A stretch of 64,000 nucleotides of DNA from Odoribacter splanchnicus DSM 20712. Lineage in GTDB: Bacteria > Bacteroidota > Bacteroidia > Bacteroidales > Marinifilaceae. The position numbers and the translations under genes are program-made. Shown here in pieces: positions 36,939 through 46,234 of the stretch; positions within the stretch are counted from its first letter, which is position 1, and every line of letters begins with the position of its first letter. The DNA lies in NCBI RefSeq assembly GCF_000190535.1, contig NC_015160.1:1240001-1304000 (forward strand), in the 5' to 3' direction. The notes under the pieces were generated by a model, which saw nothing but the letters and a program-made list of their open reading frames with translations, did not search any database and had not been told where the DNA came from.

Positions 36939-38624
36939 TTATTTCACAATCTGCATATAAACAGGATCTCCTTTGTAAGGATAGAAAGAAATATCGGTAG
37001 CAGCCCAATTTTTCAGGTCCGGTTGCATCTGGATCGCCTTTTGCAAAGAGACTGCCATTTCTTTGGTATCTTTTATCCTGGCAGCAGCTACAGCCTGCAT
37101 ATAATAATCCATCGCATTCTGCATTTTAATCTTACGGAAAGTCTCCAAAGCTGCGCGGTTGTCGTTATTCATCAATTGAGCATAAGCCAGGTTGATGTTG
37201 GGTTTATCTTTCAGATAGGGAATCGCTTTTGCATATTCTCCGTTTTGCATCAGGATCAATCCCATATTATAACGGGCTTCTTTCCGGATCTTGGCTTTGT
37301 CGAAATATTGGGCAGCTTCCCGTTTATGCCCCATTTGTGCATGGATTACCCCCAGGTTATTGTTTACGGTAGCATCCTGCTTCAAAGCAACAGCTGCTTC
37401 CAGTATTTTCTGTGCTTTCGAATATTCTTTATTATTGATAGCCATCACAGCCAGATCGTTCAATAACTGCCAATTGGTCTGAGCGGTCACTGCCGGAGTC
37501 TTTTCAGTCAACTGAGGTACAAAATAAGTCAGTTGCACATCTTCCTGTACAGTAGTGGGAACCGTGTAGAATACGAAGAAATCGGCACGGCGAAGGACCG
37601 GAAGGATCACCTCTTTCAATTCAGGAATTTTAGCGATATAAGAATCGATCACTTTATTCCGGGCAGTGGCATTCGGAGCACTTTTCAAGTCTTTGATAAT
37701 CTGATCTTTGTTCTTAATATTTGAATCTCCAAGAAGCATATACAAACCGTTCCAGTTTTCAGTAACCGTTTGCTGAACTACAAATTTCGGATTACGGGCC
37801 ATCGGTGTATTCTGCAATTTCAGGTCTTTTTCAAAGAAACTCTTGGCAGACCGGAAACGGGTATTGGCCAGGTTCTTATTCAAACGTTCGGCACCTTCGG
37901 GAGAATTGGATACATAAATAAACATATTCGTAATTTTGGCATTCTTATCTGCCAAAACTTTTTCCATGGCTTTCACCGCCTGAGTCATTACCGGCGAATT
38001 TTGTTCAGCCTGGCTAATCGTAGATTTTCCCAGTGGAAACATCACATAACCACTTACCACACCGACAGCCTCTGCCGGAACATCACTCACAAAAGTCTCG
38101 GTCATAGCCGGAACATAATTTACTCCGTCCAGCGTGAATGCCGGTTGTTTCCAAACTTTGATTCCATTTTTATTCAGGATTACCGGGCTCAGCATAAAGG
38201 ACTTGTTACCGCGCATAGCTTCGATATCTGCCCAGAGTACTCCATCCTCCATTCCCGGCTTGAAATTAAAGGACATTTTCTGAGTAAAACTGGTTCCTTT
38301 ATCATAGTTCACCACCGGATAACTGGCGTTTTTCACATTTTCTCCCTGTAAAAACATCGGTTGCAAATTCATCATCTGGCTACCGTACTGAATTTTGGGT
38401 GTAATTTTCAGAATCATCTTTTTATCAAACTGTTTAGGAGCAAAATTGATGGTATAATTGAAATTTACCACTCCATTCACAGATTCCAATTGTTCCGGAT
38501 TAACATAGCCCACAACGGCTGTTTCGATCACTTCCTTCTGTAATTTTTTCATCGAATTACATCCGGTCATGAAAAACGCCAGTGTCAAAACTGCCAATCC
38601 CGTCATTAAAAATGTACGTTTCAT
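36939..38624 (-). CDS. TPR lipoprotein with OmpA-like middle region
   Basis: 561-residue envelope lipoprotein; signal MKRTFLMTGLAVLTLAFFMT with lipobox TGC. Residues about 35-190 are beta-rich and unfamiliar (PKQFDKKMILKITPKIQYG). The middle, about 200-290, looks like a degenerate OmpA domain: FPLGKSTISQAEQNSPV, then IYVSNSPEGAERLNKNLANTRFRSAK. Residues about 400-540 are TPR helices with NNLGVIHAQMGHKREAAQYFDKA and YNMGLILMQNGEYAKAIPYL. Similar proteins occur across Bacteroidales without known function. Single gene with terminator at 36883. Confidence 0.82.
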   Translation of the reverse strand: MKRTFLMTGLAVLTLAFFMTGCNSMKKLQKEVIETAVVGYVNPEQLESVNGVVNFNYTINFAPKQFDKKMILKITPKIQYGSQMMNLQPMFLQGENVKNASYPVVNYDKGTSFTQKMSFNFKPGMEDGVLWADIEAMRGNKSFMLSPVILNKNGIKVWKQPAFTLDGVNYVPAMTETFVSDVPAEAVGVVSGYVMFPLGKSTISQAEQNSPVMTQAVKAMEKVLADKNAKITNMFIYVSNSPEGAERLNKNLANTRFRSAKSFFEKDLKLQNTPMARNPKFVVQQTVTENWNGLYMLLGDSNIKNKDQIIKDLKSAPNATARNKVIDSYIAKIPELKEVILPVLRRADFFVFYTVPTTVQEDVQLTYFVPQLTEKTPAVTAQTNWQLLNDLAVMAINNKEYSKAQKILEAAVALKQDATVNNNLGVIHAQMGHKREAAQYFDKAKIRKEARYNMGLILMQNGEYAKAIPYLKDKPNINLAYAQLMNNDNRAALETFRKIKMQNAMDYYMQAVAAARIKDTKEMAVSLQKAIQMQPDLKNWAATDISFYPYKGDPVYMQIVK

Positions 38625-38760
38625 ACTTCTCGTTTTTAGTTTAACTTATCAGTTTTTAATTCAGTTTTCTCTTACCTACTCTTTTAACGGAAAGCCTCAC
38701 CGAAAGTTTCATCCCTAAAAGGGAGCAGGTGACGAAGGATTTTCAAAAATTCCGTTTTAT

Positions 38761-38780
38761 TTATACCTTTGCAGGTATAA
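38761..38780 (+). promoter_or_regulatory. Promoter -7 box inside a perfect palindrome
   Basis: TTATACCT, four bases TTGC, then AGGTATAA: perfect 8-bp arms. The -7 box TACCTTTG (38764-38771) overlaps the left arm and spacer. It probably drives the acyltransferase gene at 38865 with a leader near 85 nt, and the palindrome could bind a repressor. Confidence 0.5.
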
Positions 38781-38864
38781 TTCGTTTATAAAATTTTTAA
38801 AGTTGCTCTTTCGTCGCTTAAAGTTTATAAACCAATCCGACTCTACGACTAAAACAAGATACTC

Positions 38865-39698
38865 ATGGCAGATAATCAGGGTTTAAAACCGATCTATATC
38901 GAACAACTTTTCAGAAGCAAAAATCCGGGAGTAGCCAAAATGATTCCCGGGTTTATTTATTCCTATCTGAAAAAAGTGATCCATCAAGACGATATCAATG
39001 ATTTTATTACCCGTTACGGTGACCGGAAAGGGCTGGACTTCTCCGATGCGATATTGGAATATCTCCATGTTTCCTATCAGGTGATCGGCGAAGCGAACCT
39101 GCCTTCCCCCGACGGCCGGTATATTTTTGTGTCCAATCATCCTCTGGGTGGACCCGATGGTATTATTTTAATCTCTTTTTTAGGTACACGTTACCCGGAA
39201 TTGAAATTTCCGGTAAACGATCTTTTATTAAACCTAAAGAATCTGAACAACATTTTCTTACCGGTCAACAAGCATGGTGCCCAAGCGAAAGACGCCGTTT
39301 CTGCATTGGAAGACGCTTATGCTTCCGACTGTCAGATGATCATGTTTCCGGCCGGTCTGGTCAGCCGTAAACAACAAGGGATCATCCAAGACCTGGAATG
39401 GCAAAAAAGTTTCGTATCCAAAGCCATCCAGCATCGACGGGATATTGTCCCGATCTTTATCGATGGAAGAAATTCGAACTTTTTTTACAACCTGGCGAAT
39501 TTCCGGAAAAAAATCGGCCTGAAAGCCAACATCGAAATGCTTTACCTGCCGGATGAAACGTTTAAACAACGTAACCGCACGTTCACGCTCTATATCGGAC
39601 AGCCGATCGAATGGGAAAGTCTGGATAAAAGCAAAAAACCGATCGAATGGGCTCAGGAAATCAAACGTAAAGTTTATCTGCTGAAAGAAGGCCGGTAA
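38865..39698 (+). CDS. Lysophospholipid acyltransferase-like protein (PlsC superfamily)
   Basis: 277 residues. The acyltransferase block I is FVSNHPLGGPDGI (about residues 87-99), with the conserved His and a downstream Asp spaced one residue wider than the classic NHx4D; block III-like MIMFPAGLVSR and block IV-like DIVPIFIDGRNSNFFYNLANF follow. This matches the Bacteroidetes group often annotated as glycerol acyltransferase or hemolysin-like, possibly making amino-acid-linked lipids. No membrane helix is obvious beyond amphipathic parts. Single gene; repeat copy E begins about 105 bp after its stop. Confidence 0.85.
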   Translation: MADNQGLKPIYIEQLFRSKNPGVAKMIPGFIYSYLKKVIHQDDINDFITRYGDRKGLDFSDAILEYLHVSYQVIGEANLPSPDGRYIFVSNHPLGGPDGIILISFLGTRYPELKFPVNDLLLNLKNLNNIFLPVNKHGAQAKDAVSALEDAYASDCQMIMFPAGLVSRKQQGIIQDLEWQKSFVSKAIQHRRDIVPIFIDGRNSNFFYNLANFRKKIGLKANIEMLYLPDETFKQRNRTFTLYIGQPIEWESLDKSKKPIEWAQEIKRKVYLLKEGR

Positions 39699-39802
39699 AG
39701 TATTTTTGCCTGATGCGAACTCTTACCGTCATTCCAACCCGTTAAACCGGAAACCCAAAGTAACTTTCCGGGAAAAGTTACGTTTGTTTCAAATTAAAAA
39801 AG

Positions 39803-40425
39803 GTAGGTTTATTTTTTCTTTCTATTCCGATTCCGGGTTTTATCCCGTCAGACCGGTTCGCCTGGAACGGTCCGGTAAGGCTTTCCTTCACTGACCGGCG
39901 GAACTCCTCACTACGTTCGTCAGACACCACCGGTCGGACGTTCGGAAAACCTAACCGGACCCTCGTTCCTGCTCCAATGGTCTTCCGCCATAAAACCCTG
40001 CATCTTCCGTCAGCACTACAGGGCAAAGAAGGAGAGTTTCATTGAATGAAAGGGTAGGCTACTCTGACCGCAGTACGGATACCTGGGTTACCTGACCGGA
40101 TTATTCCTATAAAATACCGATTACTGAATTAATTCCGAAGGTAAGGGTTCAGAAAAACAGCTGTTTGATAGAAGTTTATACCTTTCAGGTCACAGTTCGT
40201 TTTCCATGCAGTGATAACGTGAGTCGGAGGTGTTCGTGTTCGGGGACCATTGGAGCTCTGTCGGGTGTCGTCTTGCTTTTTCTGAACGCCCGACCGGTGG
40301 TGTCTGACGAACGTAGTGAGGAGTTCCGCCGGTCAGTGATAGAAAGGGCTAGACGACCGACAGAAGCGACCGGGTCCCTAAACACGAACACCGAAGACGA
40401 ATAAGTAACGACAGAATAATTCTAC
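39803..40425 (+). mobile_element. Foldback repeat copy E (long form, 623 bp, perfect 50-bp arms)
   Basis: Shares ends with the other copies. Positions 39888-39937 and 40290-40339 are exactly complementary over 50 nt, and 39971-39982 with 40245-40256 over 12 nt (GCTCCAATGGTC and its complement), so it can fold into a very long stem. Its central 150-200 nt differ from the loop shared by copies A and G, although the segment near 40208-40280 (GATAACGTGAGTCGGAGGTG onward) is common to all three. The 50-nt arms being identical points to recent homogenisation. No transposase and no convincing reading frame; the frames at 40165-40404 run inside the arm. Confidence 0.85.
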
Positions 40426-40790
40426 CATAAGTTTGGAGAAACGGAAAATGAAAGTGTATCTACTGCCACATTTTCGAAGCAAGAGACTAAATTTTCTATT
40501 TCATCCGATAAAAATACAACCAGATAAAAAATCCTATTTTCCGAAGCACGATAGTGATCCAGATGATTAACTTCCTGACCATAAAACTACGAATTAAATC
40601 CTTCCGCCATATACGCTACGAAAGTAATTACCGTATTTCTTAAATACTTTACATAAAAAAGTAAATAAACAGAAAAGAAATCAACAAACCTTTAGCAACC
40701 GATTTCTAAGACCGATTCATGCGGTCACCGGATTTTCATATGTAGAATAGGAAAATAATTCCAGAATCTCTCCCCTACTATTCTTTTATA
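40426..40790. other. AT-rich intergenic stretch, no gene seen
   Basis: 365 bp between repeat copy E and the small frame at 40791. I see no reading frame, hairpin or promoter box that I would defend. Confidence 0.5.
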
Positions 40791-40979
40791 TCACCGATCA
40801 GTAACAGGGGGATAAGGTTCCGTATCGGTATAATCCAAAATATCGATATAGAATCCTGTAATTTTTTTCAACTGGAAATCCGGTTTTTCAAACAGATAAT
40901 GGCCTAGAAAACGGGATTCGGAGTACATCATATCCCCTTTGTTTTTTTCTTTTACGGCCATAGGGTCTATAAACTCCAT
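40791..40979 (-). CDS. Small hypothetical protein downstream of the fimbrial gene
   Basis: 62 residues from an ATG at 40979. The composition is ordinary for a soluble protein (MEFIDPMAVKEKNKGDMMYS at the start, IDILDYTDTEPYPPVTDR at the end), and it lies 47 bp after the 710-aa fimbrial gene on the same strand. No signal peptide or motif. It may be a real small gene or a degraded remnant of a longer fimbrial-locus gene. Family not recognised. Confidence 0.4.
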   Translation of the reverse strand: MEFIDPMAVKEKNKGDMMYSESRFLGHYLFEKPDFQLKKITGFYIDILDYTDTEPYPPVTDR

Positions 40980-41026
40980 AAGCCTTATGAACTTTAGAAA
41001 CCGAAGTTATCGTTCCGATAAGTTTT

Positions 41027-43159
41027 TTACTGAACGACCCCGACGACCCAGGCAAACAGATTAGCTATCAGTTTCGACGCATTGCTATTGATGGTTCCTT
41101 TCGAATTGTTAATTCCGCTATTACTATTATTTGCAGAAAAGATATCGATATCTCCGATATAGATAATCCGGCGAGACATATCGACGCCCAAGACAATGCC
41201 ACCGCCCGGTTCGTTCAATGGAGGGGTAATCCCTTCTGCACTCCCGGGACCGATTTCTCCATGAGTAACGTCATAATTCTGAAATTTGAAATTTGCATCG
41301 ACAGGAGTATAAGGCGTGACAGTAAAGGGCCCCATATCCGTAAAAAAATCAGAAGCCGACTTTCCGGCCAACGGATATGAACCGCTTTTCGGTGAAGTTT
41401 GCATCAAATCCGGAGTACTTCCGAGAAATTCCTGCATGATAGGAGTATTGACTCCCTGGGAATCGAAAGACAAAATCAATACCCGTTTTGCAGAAGCCTT
41501 CAACCATCTGCCGACGGGTGAAAGATCAATCCTTAAATCACCATTACTGACATAATTGAAATAAATAACATCGGCAAGTGCTAAAGCAGCATCGTTTATA
41601 CTACTGGCAGATACATTCGTCAACAGCAAATTAAAGCCTCCACAAGTGACAGTACCACCAGTACCGAAGTTAGCCGGATTATTCAGAATCCCCTGCAGGC
41701 CTGCTCCCCGGCTTTCAGGCGAAATATTGGGTAATAACAAATTTTCTCCTAAATGTCCTAAATAGCTTCTGAACGAAACCATATTTATCGTCCGGCCCGA
41801 AATATCCACAATTTGTTGGCGAATAGTCATCAATATACGCCAACGGCTGGCATTGATCACAAAATATGCTTTTCGTTCATCACTGTCGCTGTTATTACTT
41901 TGCAATGCAGTGACTACGATATGCCTCCCGTTATTCGTTTTTTCCACTTTGAAATACGAACCGGTAAGCGATTGTGCAGCTGTCCCCGACACATTGCCCT
42001 GTTCATCCGACCATTGGAAGGTATAATCGGAAAGATCTGTATCGACCTGAACGGTCAACGCTGCATTCTGTTTACTTCCCAGGACAACCTCGCGTGTAGA
42101 TACTCCAAAATGATGATCCGTATCGAAATACATGTCTGTCGTCGACTCGTCCCAGGATTGTATATCCAGATTAATTTGTGCAGAACGATTACTGGCCGCT
42201 TCATCAGCCGATGGCCAACCCGGCCCGGCAACGCTCCGTATCGTGAAAACATAACGATGATTCCTCAATATCTGACCGAAACTTCCCTGAGTATCGTCCG
42301 GATCAAAATCAATCCGGTAATAGGTCACTTCCCCACTACCTGCATACTTTCCTCCAACGACAACACAAGTAGCCCCGTTCACCCGTTCAGACTCGGCAGG
42401 AGAAACCGATTCCGACAAATAAAGTCCGGAAACCGCCTGGTTACCACTTACTGCCGAGACCGGAGTATTGACCTCCATCCGGCTATTCACCGGAATACTT
42501 GGAGCGGTAACAACAGGAAGATCCTGATTCGCTATGAGTTGTATCCGGCTATTCACCCGATAAGCTTGTATGCTTGTCAATTCAAAATTCGTAATCCCAC
42601 CGACCAACACATCTACCCGGGCAACAGCTCTTAACATGCTCACACCGCTGATTTCTTGCCGGTAATTCGCATCCAGCCCTGAAACCAGCCGGTAATGTCC
42701 GGACATCGGTAAAGTAGTGAAATTTCCACCGAGGGGGAACCCCAGCTGTAATTTTGTCCGTACCTCGTTTTCGGTATCACCGACCTGAGGTTCATTCGCC
42801 AATACTGCTGCTGTAGCATTAGCAACAATATAAAGGTCCAAGGTTTTATCTGTTGCAAGCAAACGGGCACTGAACGAAGTGGTCGTTCCTGAATTTGTGA
42901 TCGAAATGCCCGGAACCCGGTATTTATATCCCCCCTCTTCGAAAACCAACAACTGAATTTCATCTATTTCTGTCTCCCGATCATTCCCGGCCTTACTTCG
43001 GACCTCTTTACCGGAATAAGGTCTGGAAACAATCAAACGCACCCATACCTCATTTTCTCCGGTATACTGCTCTTCCACTTCTTCCAGTCGGTCTGTACAA
43101 GATGTAAATCCGAACAATCCCATCCATAAAATCCATATTAGAACGCCCGTTCGCCTCAT
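41027..43159 (-). CDS. Large fimbrial accessory or tip lipoprotein (fimbrillin-like, DUF4906-type guess)
   Basis: 710 residues with signal peptide MRRTGVLIWILWMGLFGFTS and lipobox TSC. Residues about 35-200 look like the N-terminal half of FimA/Mfa family proteins: IDEIQLLVFEEGGYKYR, SMLRAVARVDVLVGG. The middle contains a beta domain ending in SWDESTTDMYFD and an Ig-like repeat with FSVST-type FGVSTREVVLGSKQNA. The C-terminal 240 residues (GGTVTCGGFNLLLTNVS, KASAKRVLILSFDSQGVN, GIVLGVDMSRRIIYIGDID) suggest a Rossmann-like or VWA-like fold. Divergent from the fimbrillin-anchor pair across a 214-bp gap. Likely a fimbrial tip or accessory component; exact family uncertain. Confidence 0.72.
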   Translation of the reverse strand: MRRTGVLIWILWMGLFGFTSCTDRLEEVEEQYTGENEVWVRLIVSRPYSGKEVRSKAGNDRETEIDEIQLLVFEEGGYKYRVPGISITNSGTTTSFSARLLATDKTLDLYIVANATAAVLANEPQVGDTENEVRTKLQLGFPLGGNFTTLPMSGHYRLVSGLDANYRQEISGVSMLRAVARVDVLVGGITNFELTSIQAYRVNSRIQLIANQDLPVVTAPSIPVNSRMEVNTPVSAVSGNQAVSGLYLSESVSPAESERVNGATCVVVGGKYAGSGEVTYYRIDFDPDDTQGSFGQILRNHRYVFTIRSVAGPGWPSADEAASNRSAQINLDIQSWDESTTDMYFDTDHHFGVSTREVVLGSKQNAALTVQVDTDLSDYTFQWSDEQGNVSGTAAQSLTGSYFKVEKTNNGRHIVVTALQSNNSDSDERKAYFVINASRWRILMTIRQQIVDISGRTINMVSFRSYLGHLGENLLLPNISPESRGAGLQGILNNPANFGTGGTVTCGGFNLLLTNVSASSINDAALALADVIYFNYVSNGDLRIDLSPVGRWLKASAKRVLILSFDSQGVNTPIMQEFLGSTPDLMQTSPKSGSYPLAGKSASDFFTDMGPFTVTPYTPVDANFKFQNYDVTHGEIGPGSAEGITPPLNEPGGGIVLGVDMSRRIIYIGDIDIFSANNSNSGINNSKGTINSNASKLIANLFAWVVGVVQ

Positions 43160-43373
43160 ATTATATTTCCTCCTCTAACTCTGTTTTTTTACTGATAAAC
43201 GAAACTTTTCTTTCTTGGTTATGAAAAAACTTTTCTTATTTCTCTACCGGCCACCGCTCAATAGCAAATAAAATTTAATGAAACGGACGAAAAGTCAAAA
43301 CTTCAGGAATATAAAACAAAAAACAAAAATCCCAGTAAAACCCTTATAAATTGACAAACTAAAAAAGAATACA

Positions 43374-44744
43374 ATGAGAAAGAATTGTTTGTTTATGATA
43401 ATGTTCGCTACTGCAACCCATTAGGGTTGCAGTAAAAACGATGCTTCGCCGGCCGAAAGCGACCTGCCCATAGATCAAAATCCGACAGAGGTATTCGCCA
43501 CATTCAAAATCAATGCCCCGGCAAATATGCAGACCAAAGCCACAAACAGCGGTACCGCCGAGGAAACGGCAGTAAAAACCCTCCATGTTTTTATTTATGA
43601 TGTCGCTTCTCCTCACGCCCCGACAATCGCATCTTTCAGTACCGACGCCAATACCCTGATCAATTCAGGTAATAGCTGGACAGCTTCTACCCCAATCCGG
43701 ACCTTAAAAGCCGATAAATATATCTTTGCCGGCATCAACCTGACTCCTGCCATTATCAATGAAATTACCTCCAGAGGCCTGGGAGCTTTCAGTTATAAAG
43801 AATTCGAACAAAGTATCTCCGACTTAACCAATCCGACCGATGGTTTCGTCATGTTCAACACGACATATCCTGCCGTCACTCCCGGCGATGCCTTAGCCAC
43901 TTCGGCCGAAGCGGCCAAAGCGAATCCGATCTCTATCCCTGTTTCCCGGGTAGTGGCCAAAGCTGCTGTCGTTAAAAGCACTTCTTTCGTCGTCAACGGC
44001 GGTGGGACTATGCAAAATATCACCTATGGCTGGAGAAATATAAACCGACGCTTTTATTTTATCCCTAAAATCGATGGAGGGATCATCAAAGATTACAATT
44101 GGGATAGCTATAATGTAAATGATTTTGTTCGCGGAACCGATCAGATTCCGGTAAATGAAGCAACGGCCACTCCCACTACTTTTAGTTATGCTCTTGAAAA
44201 TTCATTCAATTATATCCCCGGAAGTTCGTTGGTCGACCAAACCACCTTTTTAAGTATACAGGGGCAATTTCTTCCGACCCAGATTTGCAGAATCAAGACC
44301 GGAGTTACTGCTCCCCAGGGAGCGACAGACTTCGAATTCGTCAATAACCCGAATGGTTACGGGACGTTTTATGTCGTACGTACCGACGATGGTAGCAGTA
44401 ACTATTTCATTACCGGCACAGATGCAGAAAAATATGCCGAATTATGTATTGCCCATGCTCCGGATATGCCGGCACTTACCGGAGGTTATTCCTTGAGTGA
44501 CAACACCTTCACCAACGGGATGTGTTATTTTCATGTACTTGTAAACAGTGCAGCCAGCGGGCAATACGGTCCCTATGGAATTTACCGGAACCAATATTAC
44601 CGCATGACCCTCAATTCTATTCAAGCCCCGGCTAACCCGAACGATAATTTCGACCACAATCAGGTTATCAGCCCCAACACTTGGGTTGACGTAAATATCA
44701 CCGTAGACGAATGGCAGGAAATCGATGAAGATTGTGACCTATAA
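43374..44744 (+). pseudogene. Mfa1-like fimbrillin with in-frame amber codon in its signal peptide
   Basis: The frame begins at the ATG at 43374 (MRKNCLFMIMFATATH), meets TAG at 43422-43424 (codon 17), then continues GCSKNDASPAE, which would be the lipobox cysteine and mature start, and stays open to 44744. Without the stop this is a standard fimbrillin lipoprotein of about 456 aa: KTLHVFIYDVAS at the front, RVVAKAAVVKS, and the Mfa1 C-terminal features GIYRNQYYRMTLNSIQAP and NTWVDVNITVDEWQ. If translation starts at the internal ATG 43527 the product lacks export signal. The reading frame is otherwise intact, so inactivation is recent, or the stop is read through or a sequencing error. Followed by the anchor gene. 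Confidence 0.8.
43410..43433 (+). repeat. Perfect 10-bp inverted repeat spanning the amber codon
   Basis: ACTGCAACCC (43410-43419), ATTA, GGGTTGCAGT (43424-43433). The TAG codon lies at the loop and first base of the right arm. Such perfecting of a palindrome is the usual trace of template-switch mutation. Confidence 0.8.
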
Positions 44745-44772
44745 AATAAAAATACAGTACAACCTACGGATA

Positions 44773-45795
44773 ATGAAGGTGATCCCAACCCTGTCGTTTA
44801 TCACGTTAATCTTTTTATCCGCAGGTTGTATACGTGAAAATCGTTCCGGCTGCGGGGGATATTTGTCATTGAAATTCCGCTACACCGATTCTAATGGTGC
44901 TCCTTTGACGCCGGGATTTCCCGAAACCGACCATTTGTCGGTTTTTGTTTTCGACCGGCAAGGAATATTCGTATGTGAACGAAAAGATTCGGCTTTGCAA
45001 CTCGATCACTACATAATGGAAATGCCCCTTCCCCAAGGCCGATACCAGTTTGTCGTCTGGGCCGGTTTATCCGAAAGTTACCGGTTATCTTCCCATGTCC
45101 CTTCACAAACCCATCTCGAAGATTTCGGATTACAGTTAAACCGGACAACCGATAATACAGTCCCTATTCTCCCTTCATTACTCTATCATGGCCTACATGA
45201 AACGATCGACGTAAACGCCGACGAGGACCAGGAAATCACAGTTGATCTCCGGCGGATCACCAACAATATCCACGTAATCGTCCATTATGCCACCCCCACT
45301 CTACAACTCCGGATCAGTATAGAAGATAATAACGGTAATTATGATTATCAAGGAGAAACTCTATCCGGTCAACCGATAAGCTACCTCCCGGAATATTCCC
45401 AACCGTCGGATTCTCCGAATACCTGGATCGCCGATTTCAATGTCATGCAATTACAAACCGATAGTGACACCCGGCTAAAGATATACAGTCCCGAAAAGGA
45501 GCTTCAATACAATGAAAAACTGATCAGCGGATTACTTGCCGAGAATCCCGATATTGATTTTAATTCCGACCATGACTTCACTATAGAAATCACTTTCGAC
45601 AGTTATTATGTACCCGTCAGTATCCGGATCAATGACTGGGAAATCATTATCGAGGAAGCTGTTTTACCCTTTTTCAGCCCGATAAAGTACATGCCTGAGC
45701 AACGGATGTCCGGCAGGGACCAACGGATGATCGAACTCCCCGATTTTTTGCAATCCGATCTTTTGCATTACCCTTTCGGAGCGTCTGTTGGGTAA
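44773..45795 (+). CDS. FimB/Mfa2-family fimbrial anchor lipoprotein
   Basis: Anchors and ends the fimbria at the outer membrane. 340 residues from the ATG at 44773, giving the lipoprotein signal MKVIPTLSFITLIFLSAGC (lipobox AGC); the frame upstream to 44725 overlaps the fimbrillin end. Family features: LSVFVFDRQGIFV, PLPQGRYQFVVWAGL, SLLYHGL, VDLRRITNNIHVIV and the terminal strand VSIRINDWEIII. After that strand the frame runs another 45 residues, antisense to the end of the GNAT gene at 45664, so the usual stop seems lost. Probably co-transcribed with the fimbrillin gene. Confidence 0.87.
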   Translation: MKVIPTLSFITLIFLSAGCIRENRSGCGGYLSLKFRYTDSNGAPLTPGFPETDHLSVFVFDRQGIFVCERKDSALQLDHYIMEMPLPQGRYQFVVWAGLSESYRLSSHVPSQTHLEDFGLQLNRTTDNTVPILPSLLYHGLHETIDVNADEDQEITVDLRRITNNIHVIVHYATPTLQLRISIEDNNGNYDYQGETLSGQPISYLPEYSQPSDSPNTWIADFNVMQLQTDSDTRLKIYSPEKELQYNEKLISGLLAENPDIDFNSDHDFTIEITFDSYYVPVSIRINDWEIIIEEAVLPFFSPIKYMPEQRMSGRDQRMIELPDFLQSDLLHYPFGASVG

Positions 45796-46194
45796 AGAAG
45801 TAAAGGAATAAATCTCCGGTAGTTGTAATTGCCTGAAAGCATAATCCAGACAAGCCCGGGCACCTTCGGTAGCATATCCCCGTCCCCAGGAGTTTTCGCA
45901 TAAGCGCCAACCGATCTCGATACAGGGACAAAAATCTGTTTCAAAATTCGTATGATGTAAGCCGATATAACCGATAAATTTCCCGGATATTTTTACTTCT
46001 GCAGCAAATAATCCCCAACCGAATGTGTCGATTTCCCGTCGGATGCGTTCATAAAAATCCCGGCTTTCTGTGTCGGTCAGTGGTTTCAGAAAATATTCCA
46101 TCACCTTGGGATCCCGATTCATTCGAGAAAAAACAACCGAATCCTCTTCTCTCCAATCCCGTAAAACCAATCGCTCTGTTTCTAAATAAATCAT
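45664..46194 (-). CDS. GNAT N-acetyltransferase (RimJ/RimL type)
   Basis: 176 residues, cytoplasmic acetyl-CoA-dependent transferase. It starts MIYLETERLVLRDWREEDSV, the classic RimJ/RimL opening, with the acetyl-CoA loop SWGRGYATEGARACLDYAF and the late NRRSERVMQKIGLQKIGEF. Acceptor unknown (protein N-terminus, amine or drug). Its last 132 bp overlap, in the opposite direction, the extended 3' end of the fimbrial anchor gene. Lies downstream of the MBL gene (40-bp gap), possibly the same transcript. Confidence 0.9.
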   Translation of the reverse strand: MIYLETERLVLRDWREEDSVVFSRMNRDPKVMEYFLKPLTDTESRDFYERIRREIDTFGWGLFAAEVKISGKFIGYIGLHHTNFETDFCPCIEIGWRLCENSWGRGYATEGARACLDYAFRQLQLPEIYSFTSLPNRRSERVMQKIGLQKIGEFDHPLVPAGHPLLRHVLYRAEKG

Positions 46195-46234
46195 GTATTA
46201 TAGGTTTACATTCGAATCGATAAAATTTCTCAAG

